Of a DNA stretch of 64,000 nucleotides, positions 26,827 to 35,542 are shown piece after piece (the first letter of the stretch is position 1; each line of letters opens with the position of its first letter). The notes below the pieces were generated by a model. That model had not been told where the DNA came from. It saw only the letters and a program-made list of their open reading frames with translations, and made no database searches. Source of the DNA: Cauispirillum nitrogeniifigens (GTDB taxonomy: Bacteria; Pseudomonadota; Alphaproteobacteria; Rhodospirillales; Rhodospirillaceae); the NCBI RefSeq assembly GCF_049800675.1, contig NZ_JBLOOT010000002.1, forward strand, positions 558,001-622,000, read 5' to 3'. The position numbers were made by a program, and so were the translations under genes.

Positions 26827-28224
26827 ATGTATGCAATCCACCAGATCCGGTCGCGGTGCGAGAAGCCGGCCGCCCTGTCGACGGCGATTCTCGACGCCAT
26901 CTACCGCAAGGAGCCGTTCTCGCTGGTCCGCTGCGGCGATGGCGAGGGCCATATCCTCGACCTGCTGACCGATCCCAACATCGACACCACTGCGTGGCGC
27001 CTGAAGTTCTTTTTCGGCCACTCGAACTACCAGCTCTCCGAGGTGCAGCGGTTCGCCCGGACCATGCGCGACGCGCTGGCCAACGCCGACTGCCTGGGCA
27101 TCAACTTCAACTACGAGGTGGATAAGGTCGAGGAGCTGGCTTCCAAGATGGCCGGCAAGAGCAATGGCTATTCCGGCCTGCTGAGCCTCTATCGCCACTT
27201 CGACCACATGGACCTGAAGAAGGGACAGCGGATCTTCAGCGGCCGCGTGCACGAGGATCTGGTCCGCAGCGGCTACATCTACGACGCCCTGGACGCCGTC
27301 GAGGCGGTGACCATCATCACCTCGCGGCCGGTCGGCAACCGCCTGAAACTGTTGTTCGATGTCGAGGTCGAGGAACTGCTCATCCCCGAGGAGCAGAACT
27401 TCGTCCTGGAGCCCACCACGGCCGGCGATGCGTGCCACTTCCCCAGGATCTACACCTCGATCATCAACCGTATCCGGCCGCCGGCGCCGGGGCACCTCTA
27501 CCTGATCGGCGGCGGTCCCTGCGGCAAGGTGTACTGCGACGTGGCGCGCCAGCGCGGCGGCATCGCCATCGACATGGGGGCGATCTTCGACAGTTGGGCC
27601 GGCATCGTCACGCGCACCTACTTCGGCACCTCGGGCAACCTGTTCAAGCCGGACATGGACAAGGGGCTGCTGCTGACGCCCGAAGCCATTCACGCCGCCA
27701 CGAACGGACGCATCGACCGGCGCGACCGCGCGCTGCCGACCATCGAGGTGGAGAACAGGTTCAACTTTACCCTGCGCCGGTTCGAGCGCACCAGGACGCA
27801 CCGCGATCTGGCCAAGCAGGTGGAGAGCCTGCGGACCGAAAAGGACGGTCTACAGGTCCAACTCCAGAAGGCCGCGGATGCCGCCGAGGCTGCGGGCAAG
27901 GAGACGGCGCAGGTCGTCGACGCCTTGCGGACCGAAAATCAGGCGCTTTGGGAGCGTGTCTACAGAGCCGAGAGCGGAGTGGACATACCGCCGCCGCGCC
28001 GGCCGATCCGCGAGGCATGGCGGCGGCTTCGCAGCGTGCCGTTCATCGTCGTCGAGAAGGTCGTGCTGAGCCAGAAGCTCCTGGCGTCGCAAAAGAAGAT
28101 CGCCGATGCCGAGCACGCCCTCAAACTGCTGCGGGCGGACAATGCGGCCCTGAAGCGGCGACTCGATGAGCTGGAAGCGGCCATCGCCCGGCCCGGCCGT
28201 CATGCTCCAGGGGATGAGGGATGA
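26827..28224 (+). CDS. GT-D fold glycosyltransferase-like protein with coiled-coil tail
   Basis: A 465-residue protein. The N-terminal part has FSLVRCGDGEG (RCGDGE 35-40), matching the RxGDGE motif of GT-D fold transferases (DUF1792-like), followed by LIGGGPCGKVYCDVARQRGGIAIDMGAIFDSWAG, a second GT-D hallmark. From about 330 it becomes a charged coiled coil (LRTEKDGLQVQLQKAADAAEAAGK..., ENQALWERVYRAE, then LKLLRADNAALKRRLDEL). The LWERV segment matches repeats in the protein at 52284-53663. The gene overlaps the next by ATGA. Confidence 0.75.
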   Translation: MYAIHQIRSRCEKPAALSTAILDAIYRKEPFSLVRCGDGEGHILDLLTDPNIDTTAWRLKFFFGHSNYQLSEVQRFARTMRDALANADCLGINFNYEVDKVEELASKMAGKSNGYSGLLSLYRHFDHMDLKKGQRIFSGRVHEDLVRSGYIYDALDAVEAVTIITSRPVGNRLKLLFDVEVEELLIPEEQNFVLEPTTAGDACHFPRIYTSIINRIRPPAPGHLYLIGGGPCGKVYCDVARQRGGIAIDMGAIFDSWAGIVTRTYFGTSGNLFKPDMDKGLLLTPEAIHAATNGRIDRRDRALPTIEVENRFNFTLRRFERTRTHRDLAKQVESLRTEKDGLQVQLQKAADAAEAAGKETAQVVDALRTENQALWERVYRAESGVDIPPPRRPIREAWRRLRSVPFIVVEKVVLSQKLLASQKKIADAEHALKLLRADNAALKRRLDELEAAIARPGRHAPGDEG

Positions 28225-29264
28225 AGAAGTTCTGTTTTGTCAGTGGTGTCCATCGCTCCGGGACCAGCACGACGGCGGCCATGATCGCCTACTGCGGCTA
28301 TTCCGTGGGCAAGGCCAGCGTGCGCCACAGCGCCAAGGACAACAGCCGGGGATACTATGAAACCCTGGATGTCGTGCGCACCAATGACGCCATGGCGCGG
28401 GAGATCGGCCTGCGCTGGGACAGCCTGATCGCCTCGCCCGAGGTGTTCCGCGCCGTCCACGGCGCGTGGTACGGCCGCATCAAGGACGCCGTGCGAAGCA
28501 ACTTCGACCATGTCGACCGCGCTGTCCTGAAGGACCCGCGCTTTGCCGTGCATCTGAAGGTGTGGCGGGATGCCGTGGCGGACCTCTACCCCGACGCCGC
28601 GCTGATGGATGTCTATGTCCTGCGCAGCCCGGCCGAGGTCATCGCCTCCCTGGTCAAGCGCAACGCCAGGGGCGGCGTGACCTTCGCCCATGGCATGGAC
28701 CCGGCGATGGGGGCTCTGTTCTGGATCTTCCAGACCATCGGCTTCCTGAAGGGTTTGGCCGGGCGCCCGGTCCTGCTGGTGGACTACGCCCGGCAAAACA
28801 CCGCCCAGGATCGCCGGGACCTGTTCAGCCGCATCGGCGAGACCCTGGGGGAGACGCTGAGCGACGACGCCTGTGCCGCCTTCGAGCGGGAGTTCTTCCA
28901 CGACGCCGAGCGCGATGGGGGCCAGTCCGCCGCGCCCGGCAGCCATCCCTATCAGGTCGATGCGCAGGCTCTATACGACATGCTGAGGAGCGGCGAGACG
29001 GTGGAGGCCGTGCTGACCAGCGACCTTGGGGCCCGCTACTCCCTGCTGCAATCGACGATGGGGGCGGTGTTCAATGCCGAGTGCCGTCCGGTGCTGTCCC
29101 GCTTCGCCGAGATCAAGACGGAGTACGAACGCGGACTCGCCATTGCAAGAGTGGGGGATTTCCTCTTCAATCGACTAACGATGGATCAGTTGGCCAGCGT
29201 CTACGAGGACAGGTGCCGGCTTACCGGCGAAGGTCTCCAGGGCATCGCCACGGGAGGCGGCTGA
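28221..29264 (+). CDS. Sulfotransferase family protein
   Basis: A 347-residue protein with PAPS-binding P-loop FVSGVHRSGTSTTAAMI (about 6-22), a following GYYETLDVVRTND and a DRAVLKDPRFAVHLKVW segment, then YVLRSPAEVIASLVKRN as the 3'-phosphate-binding region. This is the GxHRSGTS-type sulfotransferase group seen in polysaccharide loci. It probably sulfates the capsule glycan using PAPS from CysD/CysNC. Its start overlaps the GT-D gene (ATGA), indicating one operon. No membrane segment is evident. Confidence 0.8.
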   Translation: MKKFCFVSGVHRSGTSTTAAMIAYCGYSVGKASVRHSAKDNSRGYYETLDVVRTNDAMAREIGLRWDSLIASPEVFRAVHGAWYGRIKDAVRSNFDHVDRAVLKDPRFAVHLKVWRDAVADLYPDAALMDVYVLRSPAEVIASLVKRNARGGVTFAHGMDPAMGALFWIFQTIGFLKGLAGRPVLLVDYARQNTAQDRRDLFSRIGETLGETLSDDACAAFEREFFHDAERDGGQSAAPGSHPYQVDAQALYDMLRSGETVEAVLTSDLGARYSLLQSTMGAVFNAECRPVLSRFAEIKTEYERGLAIARVGDFLFNRLTMDQLASVYEDRCRLTGEGLQGIATGGG

Positions 29265-29317
29265 CGGAGGCCCTCGGCGCGGATGCCGGGAGCAGCCGCG
29301 CAGACGGAGAAGGGTGT

Positions 29318-30529
29318 TTGTCAGAGGTCATTTTCCATATTGGCACCGGCAAGACCGGAACCAGTTCCATCCAGGCCTTCCTCTACGACAATGCCGGGGA
29401 ACTCGCCAAGGTCGGGGTGCGCTACGCTCAGGCGGGCATGTACCATCCCGGCAAGGCCCAGCACCTGCTGAGCCACAAGTGGGGCGGCTGGCTGTCGCGC
29501 CATCTCCCCAAGGGGTTGGACTTCGACGGTTTCTGGCGCTCCCTGCGCGAGGAGATCGAGGCCCGGCCGGGGCGCTACATCGTGTCTTCGGAACGCTTCA
29601 CCGGCCTGTCGGTGTCCCGCTTCGGGCCGCAATGCATCCGCTACATCCGTGACGCCCTGCCGGGCGTGGAGATCAAGGTCATCGCCTACCTCCGCCGCCA
29701 GGACGACTTTCTGGAGTCGGTCTACAAGCAGGGCGTGAAGGCCGGGCACATCCACGTCACGCCGACGGACTACCTGGCGGAAATTCCCCCCTATTTTGCC
29801 TACGACGCGGTGCTCGCGCCGTGGGCGGAGATGTTCGGCGAGGACGCCGTCAGCGCCCGTGTCTACGACCGCAAGCGGTTCCTCAACGGCGATCTTCTCC
29901 AGGATTTCTTCGATGCCTGCCGCATTCCCTGGGCCGACGGCCTGGTCCTGCCGGAGGCGGAAGCCAATCCGTCGATCTCCGATCTGTCGGCGCGCCTGAT
30001 CATTGACCTGGACCTGAAGACCGCGACCGGCGGGCCCATGCTCAAGCGCCAGGTGCGCGCCGCGTTCGACAGCCATCCGGTCAAGACCGGGTTGTTCCTG
30101 GCCCAGACCAAGCACGAGCTGATGGAGCGATGCGCCCCCGGCAACCGCGCGGTGGCGGCGCGCTTCATCCGCACCCCCGCCGCCCTGGAGGCTTTCGCGC
30201 CCCGGCCACCGCGAGCGCAGGACCTGGTATCGTTCGATGATCAGGAAATTGCGTGGAGCTACCTCCAGACCTTCGCGCGCCTGCTCCTCAAGGTCTACGG
30301 CACACGGCTCCTGGCGCGGGCGGAGGGAGAGGCGGGTGCCCAGCAGGCGCTCGCGGTGATCCTGGCGCAGGTTCCAGACGATCAGCGGCCTGCCGTTGAC
30401 GCCATCTTTGCCGGCCTCGACACCGATGCGGAACGGCCGCCGATGCGCTATGACGGCGTCCTGCGCGGGGTCCGTTCCTTCATGGCGGCGGCCGAACGGG
30501 TGCTGGCCGCGCCGCAGGGCACGGGCTGA
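29318..30529 (+). CDS. Sulfotransferase-like protein (TTG start)
   Basis: A 403-residue protein with P-loop IFHIGTGKTGTSSIQAFL (about 5-22), SSERFTGLS and the strand IKVIAYLRRQDDFLESVYKQ typical of Sulfotransfer/heparan-type proteins. The frame stays open upstream over the previous gene, but GGAGA at 29306-29310 lies 7 bases before TTG 29318, and the P-loop then falls near the N-terminus as usual, so TTG is preferred. It is the last gene of the plus-strand group. Substrate unknown; capsule sulfation is inferred. Confidence 0.75.
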   Translation: MSEVIFHIGTGKTGTSSIQAFLYDNAGELAKVGVRYAQAGMYHPGKAQHLLSHKWGGWLSRHLPKGLDFDGFWRSLREEIEARPGRYIVSSERFTGLSVSRFGPQCIRYIRDALPGVEIKVIAYLRRQDDFLESVYKQGVKAGHIHVTPTDYLAEIPPYFAYDAVLAPWAEMFGEDAVSARVYDRKRFLNGDLLQDFFDACRIPWADGLVLPEAEANPSISDLSARLIIDLDLKTATGGPMLKRQVRAAFDSHPVKTGLFLAQTKHELMERCAPGNRAVAARFIRTPAALEAFAPRPPRAQDLVSFDDQEIAWSYLQTFARLLLKVYGTRLLARAEGEAGAQQALAVILAQVPDDQRPAVDAIFAGLDTDAERPPMRYDGVLRGVRSFMAAAERVLAAPQGTG

Positions 30530-30607
30530 GGCGCCCTCCCTGCCCGTCGTCAGGCCATGGCCTGCGCGGCGCGCCAGCGGGCCGCATCGGCAAAGGCCTC
30601 GGCGCCT

Positions 30608-31792
30608 TCACAGGCAGGTGATGGTTCCCGACCAGCCGAGGTCGTCGCACATCCGGCGGATCTCCGTTTCGTAGTTGGGATTGGTGACGATGATGCTGGC
30701 GATGCCCAGGTCGGGCAGGGCCTGGGGCGCCGTCACCCGCAGGCCGGTGATCGGCAGGTGGCGGCCCTGCTTTTTGGCGTTCATGTCGATGGCGACATCG
30801 ACCGGCGTGCCGGCGGCATCCATCATCTGGGCGAAGGTCACGCCCTTGGACGCCGCGCCCCACAGGGCGACCTTGCCGGCGCCGCGCCGCTGCGTGATCC
30901 ACTCCGACCACTGGCGGATCATGTCGCGGGTGCGCTGGCGGTAGTCCGCGAACAGCGCCGCGAAGTCGGGCTTGGCCGGGTCTGGCGCGGGAGCGTCCTC
31001 GGTGGTCTGGAACCACTGGTACTGGTCGCCGTAGACGGGCACGACGGTGCCCCGGAACCCCGCCTTGGTCATGGCCAGCCACAGGGCGTATTCGCTGAAC
31101 AGCGAGCAGTGCTCGAAGAAGAAGTCGTAGAAGGCGGTGTTTTCCAGGATCCATTCGACCCTGGGCGTTTCCACGAAGGCCCGGCTGGTGCCGCCGCGCC
31201 CGGCGAAGGCCAGCACGTCGACGAACAGCAGCGGATCGGCGACATGCTCAATGGTGTGGCGCGAGATCACGGCGTCATAGCCGCCGGCCGCCAGATGCTT
31301 GGTGTCCGGCGAGAAGTAGAGGGCATGGATGGCGGTGTTGGCCGGCAGCGGCGGCGCGTCGGCGGCGTTGCGGAAGGCCGGGTCGAAGCCGGTGGCGGCG
31401 GCGATGCGGGCACCGCCGCGCTCGCCCAGGCGGCGCAGGAAGTCGCCCTGGCCGGAGCCGATCTCCACCACCCGCGCCGGCCCGTCGCCCGGCAGCCCCG
31501 CCAGGACGCGGTCGGCCATGGCGTCGAGGTGGGCGCGGTAGTAGGCCGACGCCAGGACGTCGTTGTTGTACTGGGCGTCATAGACGCACAGCGCCTCGTC
31601 GAAGGCGCTGTTCCAGACGAATCCGCAGGCGGTGCAGCCCCGGAAATCCAGCCGCCCGGTGGCGCAGTCGCGGGCCTCCCGCGCGGTTGCGAAGGTCACG
31701 TTCTGGAACACCGGCGCGGCGGCGCGGTGCTCCACCACGACCGGAGCCGGGGCGCCGCAGAGCGGGCAGGCGGCGGGGTCATGCGGCGTCAT
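30608..31792 (-). CDS. SAM-dependent sugar C-methyltransferase (TylCIII/NovU-type)
   Basis: A 394-residue protein with three parts: an N-terminal zinc-binding module (Cys9, Cys12, Cys53 and Cys56 in CPLC and CTAC), a central SAM-binding domain (VVEIGSGQGDFL near 107, then SRHTIEHVADP), and a C-terminal domain with KVALWGAASKGVTFAQMM and IVTNPNYETEI. This is the Methyltransf_13/Methyltransf_14 arrangement of enzymes that C-methylate keto-deoxysugar nucleotides. It probably acts on a CDP- or dTDP-keto sugar made with rfbF or rfbA. It is followed upstream by a CmcI-type gene. Confidence 0.85.
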   Translation of the reverse strand: MTPHDPAACPLCGAPAPVVVEHRAAAPVFQNVTFATAREARDCATGRLDFRGCTACGFVWNSAFDEALCVYDAQYNNDVLASAYYRAHLDAMADRVLAGLPGDGPARVVEIGSGQGDFLRRLGERGGARIAAATGFDPAFRNAADAPPLPANTAIHALYFSPDTKHLAAGGYDAVISRHTIEHVADPLLFVDVLAFAGRGGTSRAFVETPRVEWILENTAFYDFFFEHCSLFSEYALWLAMTKAGFRGTVVPVYGDQYQWFQTTEDAPAPDPAKPDFAALFADYRQRTRDMIRQWSEWITQRRGAGKVALWGAASKGVTFAQMMDAAGTPVDVAIDMNAKKQGRHLPITGLRVTAPQALPDLGIASIIVTNPNYETEIRRMCDDLGWSGTITCL

Positions 31793-31832
31793 GCGATCCC
31801 TCCTGGCCCCAGGGCGGCGTCCGGCGGTGGCG

Positions 31833-32600
31833 TCAGGACACGCGGCGCAGCCAGCCCGACGGGTGGTAGGTCATGTCGGGGGCGTCCATGCTTTCGTCGA
31901 AGGGGCGCGGCGCGTCGACGATCTCGAACTTCGGGTTGGCGGCGACGAACTCGCGGGCGGCGGTCGCCGGATTGTCGGTAGCCCAGTCGTCCTCGGTGCG
32001 CGGGAAGCCGGCCACGTTCTCCATGATGCCGTCGGCGACAAGGACGTAGGAGCCCACGGACGCCATCTCGGCATAGGCGGCCAGTTCGGCGGCCACGTGC
32101 GCCTTGGTGTGGTTGGAGTCGAGGATCACCATGACGGTCTCGCCCGGCTTGATCAGGCCGCGCACCTGCTCCACCACCCCGGCGTCGACCGAGCTGCCCT
32201 CGATCATGGTGATGCGGTCGAACATCTCGTGCGCTTCGATGGCGGCGCGGTTGTGCGGGCGGATCTCGATGTCCACGCCGATGACGCGGCCCTTGCCCAT
32301 CGCCTTGCACAGGCTGGCGTAGTAGATCAGCGAGCCGCCGTGGGCGATGCCGGTCTCGACGATGACGTCGGGCTTGACCTCGTAGATGGCTTCCTGGACC
32401 CGGACCATGTCCTCGGGCAGCTGGATGATCGGCCGGCCCATCCAGGAGTACATGTAGGAGAACTTGCGCACCCAGCCCACATCCGTCCACAGGCGGGCGA
32501 TCGTGTCGAAAGCCTCCTGGGAAAACAGGTCGACTTCCTTGGCGTCGGCGCCCGAACCCAGGACAACGGTCTTGGCGGCGGTATCGATCTTGATTTCCAT
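31833..32600 (-). CDS. CmcI-family (cephalosporin hydroxylase-like) SAM methyltransferase
   Basis: A 255-residue protein with the family features FSYMYSWMGRPIIQLPEDMVRVQEAIYEVKPDVIVETGIAHGGSL (SAM-binding segment), RVIGVDIEIRPHNR, IEGSSVDAG and VILDSNHTKAHV. CmcI-like proteins act as O-methyltransferases in sugar and antibiotic pathways despite the hydroxylase name. It lies between the C-methyltransferase and rfbF, all minus, so sugar tailoring of the same nucleotide sugar is likely. Confidence 0.83.
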   Translation of the reverse strand: MEIKIDTAAKTVVLGSGADAKEVDLFSQEAFDTIARLWTDVGWVRKFSYMYSWMGRPIIQLPEDMVRVQEAIYEVKPDVIVETGIAHGGSLIYYASLCKAMGKGRVIGVDIEIRPHNRAAIEAHEMFDRITMIEGSSVDAGVVEQVRGLIKPGETVMVILDSNHTKAHVAAELAAYAEMASVGSYVLVADGIMENVAGFPRTEDDWATDNPATAAREFVAANPKFEIVDAPRPFDESMDAPDMTYHPSGWLRRVS

Positions 32601-32676
32601 TAAAGCATTCCTTCAGCCGCAGACCGATGACCGGCGGGGTGGGGGCGGGGGCGGGCAAAGTGGTGCGCGGGCGCGC

Positions 32677-33456
32677 TCAGTCCCAGAGCTTCCAGGGCGC
32701 CGTGCCCTTTTCCCACAAAGTGTCGAGCTGCACCTTTTCGCGCAGCGTGTCCATGGGCTGCCAGAAGCCGTCGTGCTGCCAGCCCATCAGTTCGCCCTGG
32801 GCGACCAGCCGGTTGAGCGGCTCCAGCTCCCACGACGTGGCATCGCCGTCGATCTCGTCGATGACCGACGGATGAAGGACGAAGAAGCCGCCGTTGATGA
32901 GACCTTCCGCCGACTGCGGCTTTTCCTGGAAGCTGGTGATCCTGGGGCCGTCCAGCTTGACGGCGCCGAACCGCGCCTGCGGACGCACCAGCGTCATCGT
33001 CGCCTTGCGGCCATGCGCGGCGTGGAACGCCAGCTGCCCGCGCAGGTCGATGTCGGCCACGCCGTCGCCATAGGTCATGCAGAAGGGTTCGTCGGGCGCC
33101 AGGTAGTTCCGCACGCGGCGCAGCCGGCCGCCGGTCATGGTGCTGTCGCCGGTGTCGACCAGGGTGATGCGCCAGGGCTCGCTACGGGCGTCGTGGTACT
33201 CGATCGAGTTCCTGCCCAGGTCAATGGTGGCGTCGGACTGGTGCAGGAAATAGTTGGCGAAGTATTCCTTGATCACGTAGCCCTTGTAGCCCAGGCACAC
33301 GATGAAGTCGTTGATGCCGTGGGCCGAGTAGATCTTCATGATGTGCCAGAGGATCGGGCGGCCGCCGACCTCGACCATCGGCTTCGGCCTGATTTGAGTT
33401 TCCTCGGAGATACGGGTTCCCAGGCCACCCGCCAGAATCACGCACTTCATGATCAA
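32677..33456 (-). CDS. rfbF: Glucose-1-phosphate cytidylyltransferase
   Basis: About 257 residues. It has MKCVILAGGLGTRISEETQIRPKPMVEVGGRPILWHIMKIYS, the diagnostic opening of RfbF, plus FCMTYGDGVAD, INGGFFVLHPSVID and WQHDGFWQPMDTLREK. It forms CDP-glucose for CDP-3,6-dideoxyhexoses or branched sugars. The usual next enzyme, CDP-glucose 4,6-dehydratase (rfbG), is not in the window. Start ATG 33450 or the adjacent upstream codon at 33456. Confidence 0.93.
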   Translation of the reverse strand: MIMKCVILAGGLGTRISEETQIRPKPMVEVGGRPILWHIMKIYSAHGINDFIVCLGYKGYVIKEYFANYFLHQSDATIDLGRNSIEYHDARSEPWRITLVDTGDSTMTGGRLRRVRNYLAPDEPFCMTYGDGVADIDLRGQLAFHAAHGRKATMTLVRPQARFGAVKLDGPRITSFQEKPQSAEGLINGGFFVLHPSVIDEIDGDATSWELEPLNRLVAQGELMGWQHDGFWQPMDTLREKVQLDTLWEKGTAPWKLWD

Positions 33457-33625
33457 CCTGTGCCACCGCGCAGCAAACTCTGCAAATCCTGCGTTTAGTA
33501 GCGGTTGAGCGGCGTACTGTCAAGAAAGGCGCCCTGGCGGGACGCCGCGCGATGCCCTGCGGGCATCTCCCGGACCGCGTTCCTTGCCGCGCCGTCCCCG
33601 CGGGGCTGGCGGCGGTTCAGGTTTC
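33457..33625. other. Intergenic region between GT14 gene and rfbF
   Basis: 169 bases upstream of rfbF on the minus strand, likely containing its promoter. A perfect hairpin GATGCCC-TGC-GGGCATC sits at 33551-33567. No T-run adjoins it, so a Rho-independent terminator for the GT14 gene is not supported. Confidence 0.35.
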
Positions 33626-34630
33626 TCAGGAGGCGGGGGCCTCCACCGCCGGCTCGGCCGCGCCGGCGGCGATGGCGCTGGTCAGTGTCCCCCGGCGGAT
33701 CGCCGCGCGGATGTCGGGGCAGGTCTGTTCGTCATACTTGCGGGCGAACAGGTAGCCCTGCCGCCGCGCCGCGCTCAGGTCGGCCATGTCGATGACCGAA
33801 AGCTTCTGGGCGAAGCGCTTGCGCCAGTTGGTGAACATGAAGTTCCGCCGCATCCGCTCGGGCTTCGGGCCGTTGCCCAGGATGCACTGGGTGAAGTGCT
33901 CGTCGGGGATGCGCATCATGCGGAAGAAGTCCTTCACCTCCTCGCGGCTGGCCTCGGCATGGACGTAGTCCATGGTCGCCGCCGTCAGGGCCCACCACTG
34001 CGATCCGGAGAAGAGCTTGGGGAACACCGGCGGGCGGGGCGGCAGGGTGGCGAGGATGTCCTTGAGCATGGCCTGGGCGCTGCGGCGGACGGCGCGGACC
34101 TGCGCCGGCGTCAGGCCCAGGCGCTGCAACTCGTCGGAGCGCGGATTGACCAGCATGCTGTCGAGGTATTCGTAGTTGGCGAACCGCCAGGCCTGCTCGG
34201 CGCCGCGCTTCTTTCCGAGAACCGTCGGCGCCTGCCCGAACGGCACGCCGCGCAACTGCGGCGCGTCGGCGCAGGGCTGGAGGTGGATGTATTCCCCCGC
34301 GTCCGTGGTCAGCCGCGCGTCCAGTTCGTCCGCCGACCACAGCGGCAGGGCGTCGCCGCTCACCAGGCAGTAGCGGCCGAAGGGTCGGCCCAGGCCCTTG
34401 GCGAAGTCGATCAGGCGCAGGGTCGCCCGCAACATGCTGGTGCCGCCCCAGAACACCGGCACCCGGTCCTCGACCAGGGCGACGTTGGGCAGGGCCCGCA
34501 GCGGCGCCGGGTCCAGGTCGGTCTTGGCATCGAAGTGAATGACGAAGAAGAACCGCTCGTCCTGCAACAGTTCCACCAGGGCCAGGGTCTCCGGCACCTT
34601 GTGGGCCAACACCAGAAGGCAATGCTGCAT
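33626..34630 (-). CDS. GT14-like core-2/I-branching glycosyltransferase
   Basis: A 334-residue protein opening MQHCLLVLAHKVPETLALVELLQ, as in bacterial beta-1,6-N-acetylglucosaminyltransferase relatives. It has FFFVIHFDAKTDL, ALVEDRVPVFWGGTSMLRATLRL, CLVSGDALPLWSADEL, FSGSQWWALTAATMDYV and PDEHFTQCILGNG, the characteristic order of the Branch family. It likely adds a branch sugar or xylose-type residue. The frame is open upstream past 34630, but the family start is MQHC. It is next to a sulfotransferase on the same strand. Confidence 0.85.
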   Translation of the reverse strand: MQHCLLVLAHKVPETLALVELLQDERFFFVIHFDAKTDLDPAPLRALPNVALVEDRVPVFWGGTSMLRATLRLIDFAKGLGRPFGRYCLVSGDALPLWSADELDARLTTDAGEYIHLQPCADAPQLRGVPFGQAPTVLGKKRGAEQAWRFANYEYLDSMLVNPRSDELQRLGLTPAQVRAVRRSAQAMLKDILATLPPRPPVFPKLFSGSQWWALTAATMDYVHAEASREEVKDFFRMMRIPDEHFTQCILGNGPKPERMRRNFMFTNWRKRFAQKLSVIDMADLSAARRQGYLFARKYDEQTCPDIRAAIRRGTLTSAIAAGAAEPAVEAPAS

Positions 34631-34668
34631 GGGGGCGTTCCTCGCCTGGAAAGGGGCAGGGTGAAGGA

Positions 34669-35406
34669 CTATTTGGGCGCGTAGGCGAAGTACGCCATGT
34701 CCTCGCCGTAGACGTCCTCCAGCAGGCCGCGAATGCGGTCGCTCAGGACCTCCTCGTACTTGAAGGGCGCGGGCGGCCCCTCGTTCCAGCGCTGGCCGGG
34801 GTCGACGCGGCCCTCGGCGCCGATCTTGCGCAGGACAAAGGCCATGTCGTCGCGGAAGCTCTCCACGCGGCCGACGAAGTCCAGGCTGTGCCACCGCGTG
34901 TGCCGGCGCAGGATCTGGCATTGGGGCTCCCAGTGCGCCGCCTGCGGACGGGGCAGGGTGGCGCCGCCCTTGGGATCGCGCACGAACAGCAGGAAGGCGT
35001 GGAAGTTGGCTTCGTGCTGGTCGGCCGAATACTCTCCTTCGGACGGGAACCGGGCGCCGTAGCCCGTCTCCACCATCTTGGTGACGCGCGGGAAGCTCCA
35101 GCGGCCCCGCGCGTAGACCTTCTCGTTGAAGCACGAGTAGGCCCGCAGGAAGGGATGGCGGACGAAGGTGAAGGAGAACGTGCTGGCCGCGCAGCGCTGG
35201 TCGAACATCCCGTCCGGCGACCGCGCCTTCAGCAGCGCCTGTGCGTCGTGGTGGATGGCCAGCGGGCGCTTGTACTCCTGCCCGTGATCAAGAATGTAGA
35301 TCAGATTCTTGATGGTCGTGCAGGCGCTCTTCGGCACATTGACATAGATGAAGCCGTGCGTGCGCGAGGCGATCAGGCCGTCGGCATTTTTGAATGTGCT
35401 GTGCAT
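34669..35406 (-). CDS. Carbohydrate sulfotransferase-like protein (Sulfotransfer_2)
   Basis: A 245-residue protein with the 5'-phosphosulfate motif YVNVPKSACTTIKNLI (about 21-36) and the 3'-phosphate motif FSFTFVRHPFLRAYSCFNEKV, matching the HNK-1/dermatan-type carbohydrate sulfotransferase family. PHWEPQCQ-like AAHWEPQCQIL is also present. It probably transfers sulfate from PAPS to a capsule sugar. It precedes the GT14 gene in the same operon with a 38-base gap. Confidence 0.85.
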   Translation of the reverse strand: MHSTFKNADGLIASRTHGFIYVNVPKSACTTIKNLIYILDHGQEYKRPLAIHHDAQALLKARSPDGMFDQRCAASTFSFTFVRHPFLRAYSCFNEKVYARGRWSFPRVTKMVETGYGARFPSEGEYSADQHEANFHAFLLFVRDPKGGATLPRPQAAHWEPQCQILRRHTRWHSLDFVGRVESFRDDMAFVLRKIGAEGRVDPGQRWNEGPPAPFKYEEVLSDRIRGLLEDVYGEDMAYFAYAPK

Positions 35407-35542
35407 TGACTAGCCCTGCATGACCCAGCAGGCGGCCCCGCGGCCGCCGAGTTCGCGACGGTGCGCCGCGTTATAGGATGGATTTCGCGCGGTGTCCAGA
35501 CGACCGCCGCCCCACGCCATGGGTTCCCGTTCCCCCAGCCCC
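35407..35542. other. Intergenic region upstream of the sulfotransferase/GT14 pair
   Basis: 136 bases between the alpha/beta-hydrolase stop and the sulfotransferase start (both minus). It holds a perfect 7 bp hairpin GGCGGCC-CCGC-GGCCGCC at 35431-35448. TTATAGGAT at about 35471 may be a promoter fragment on one strand. No gene seen. Confidence 0.3.
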
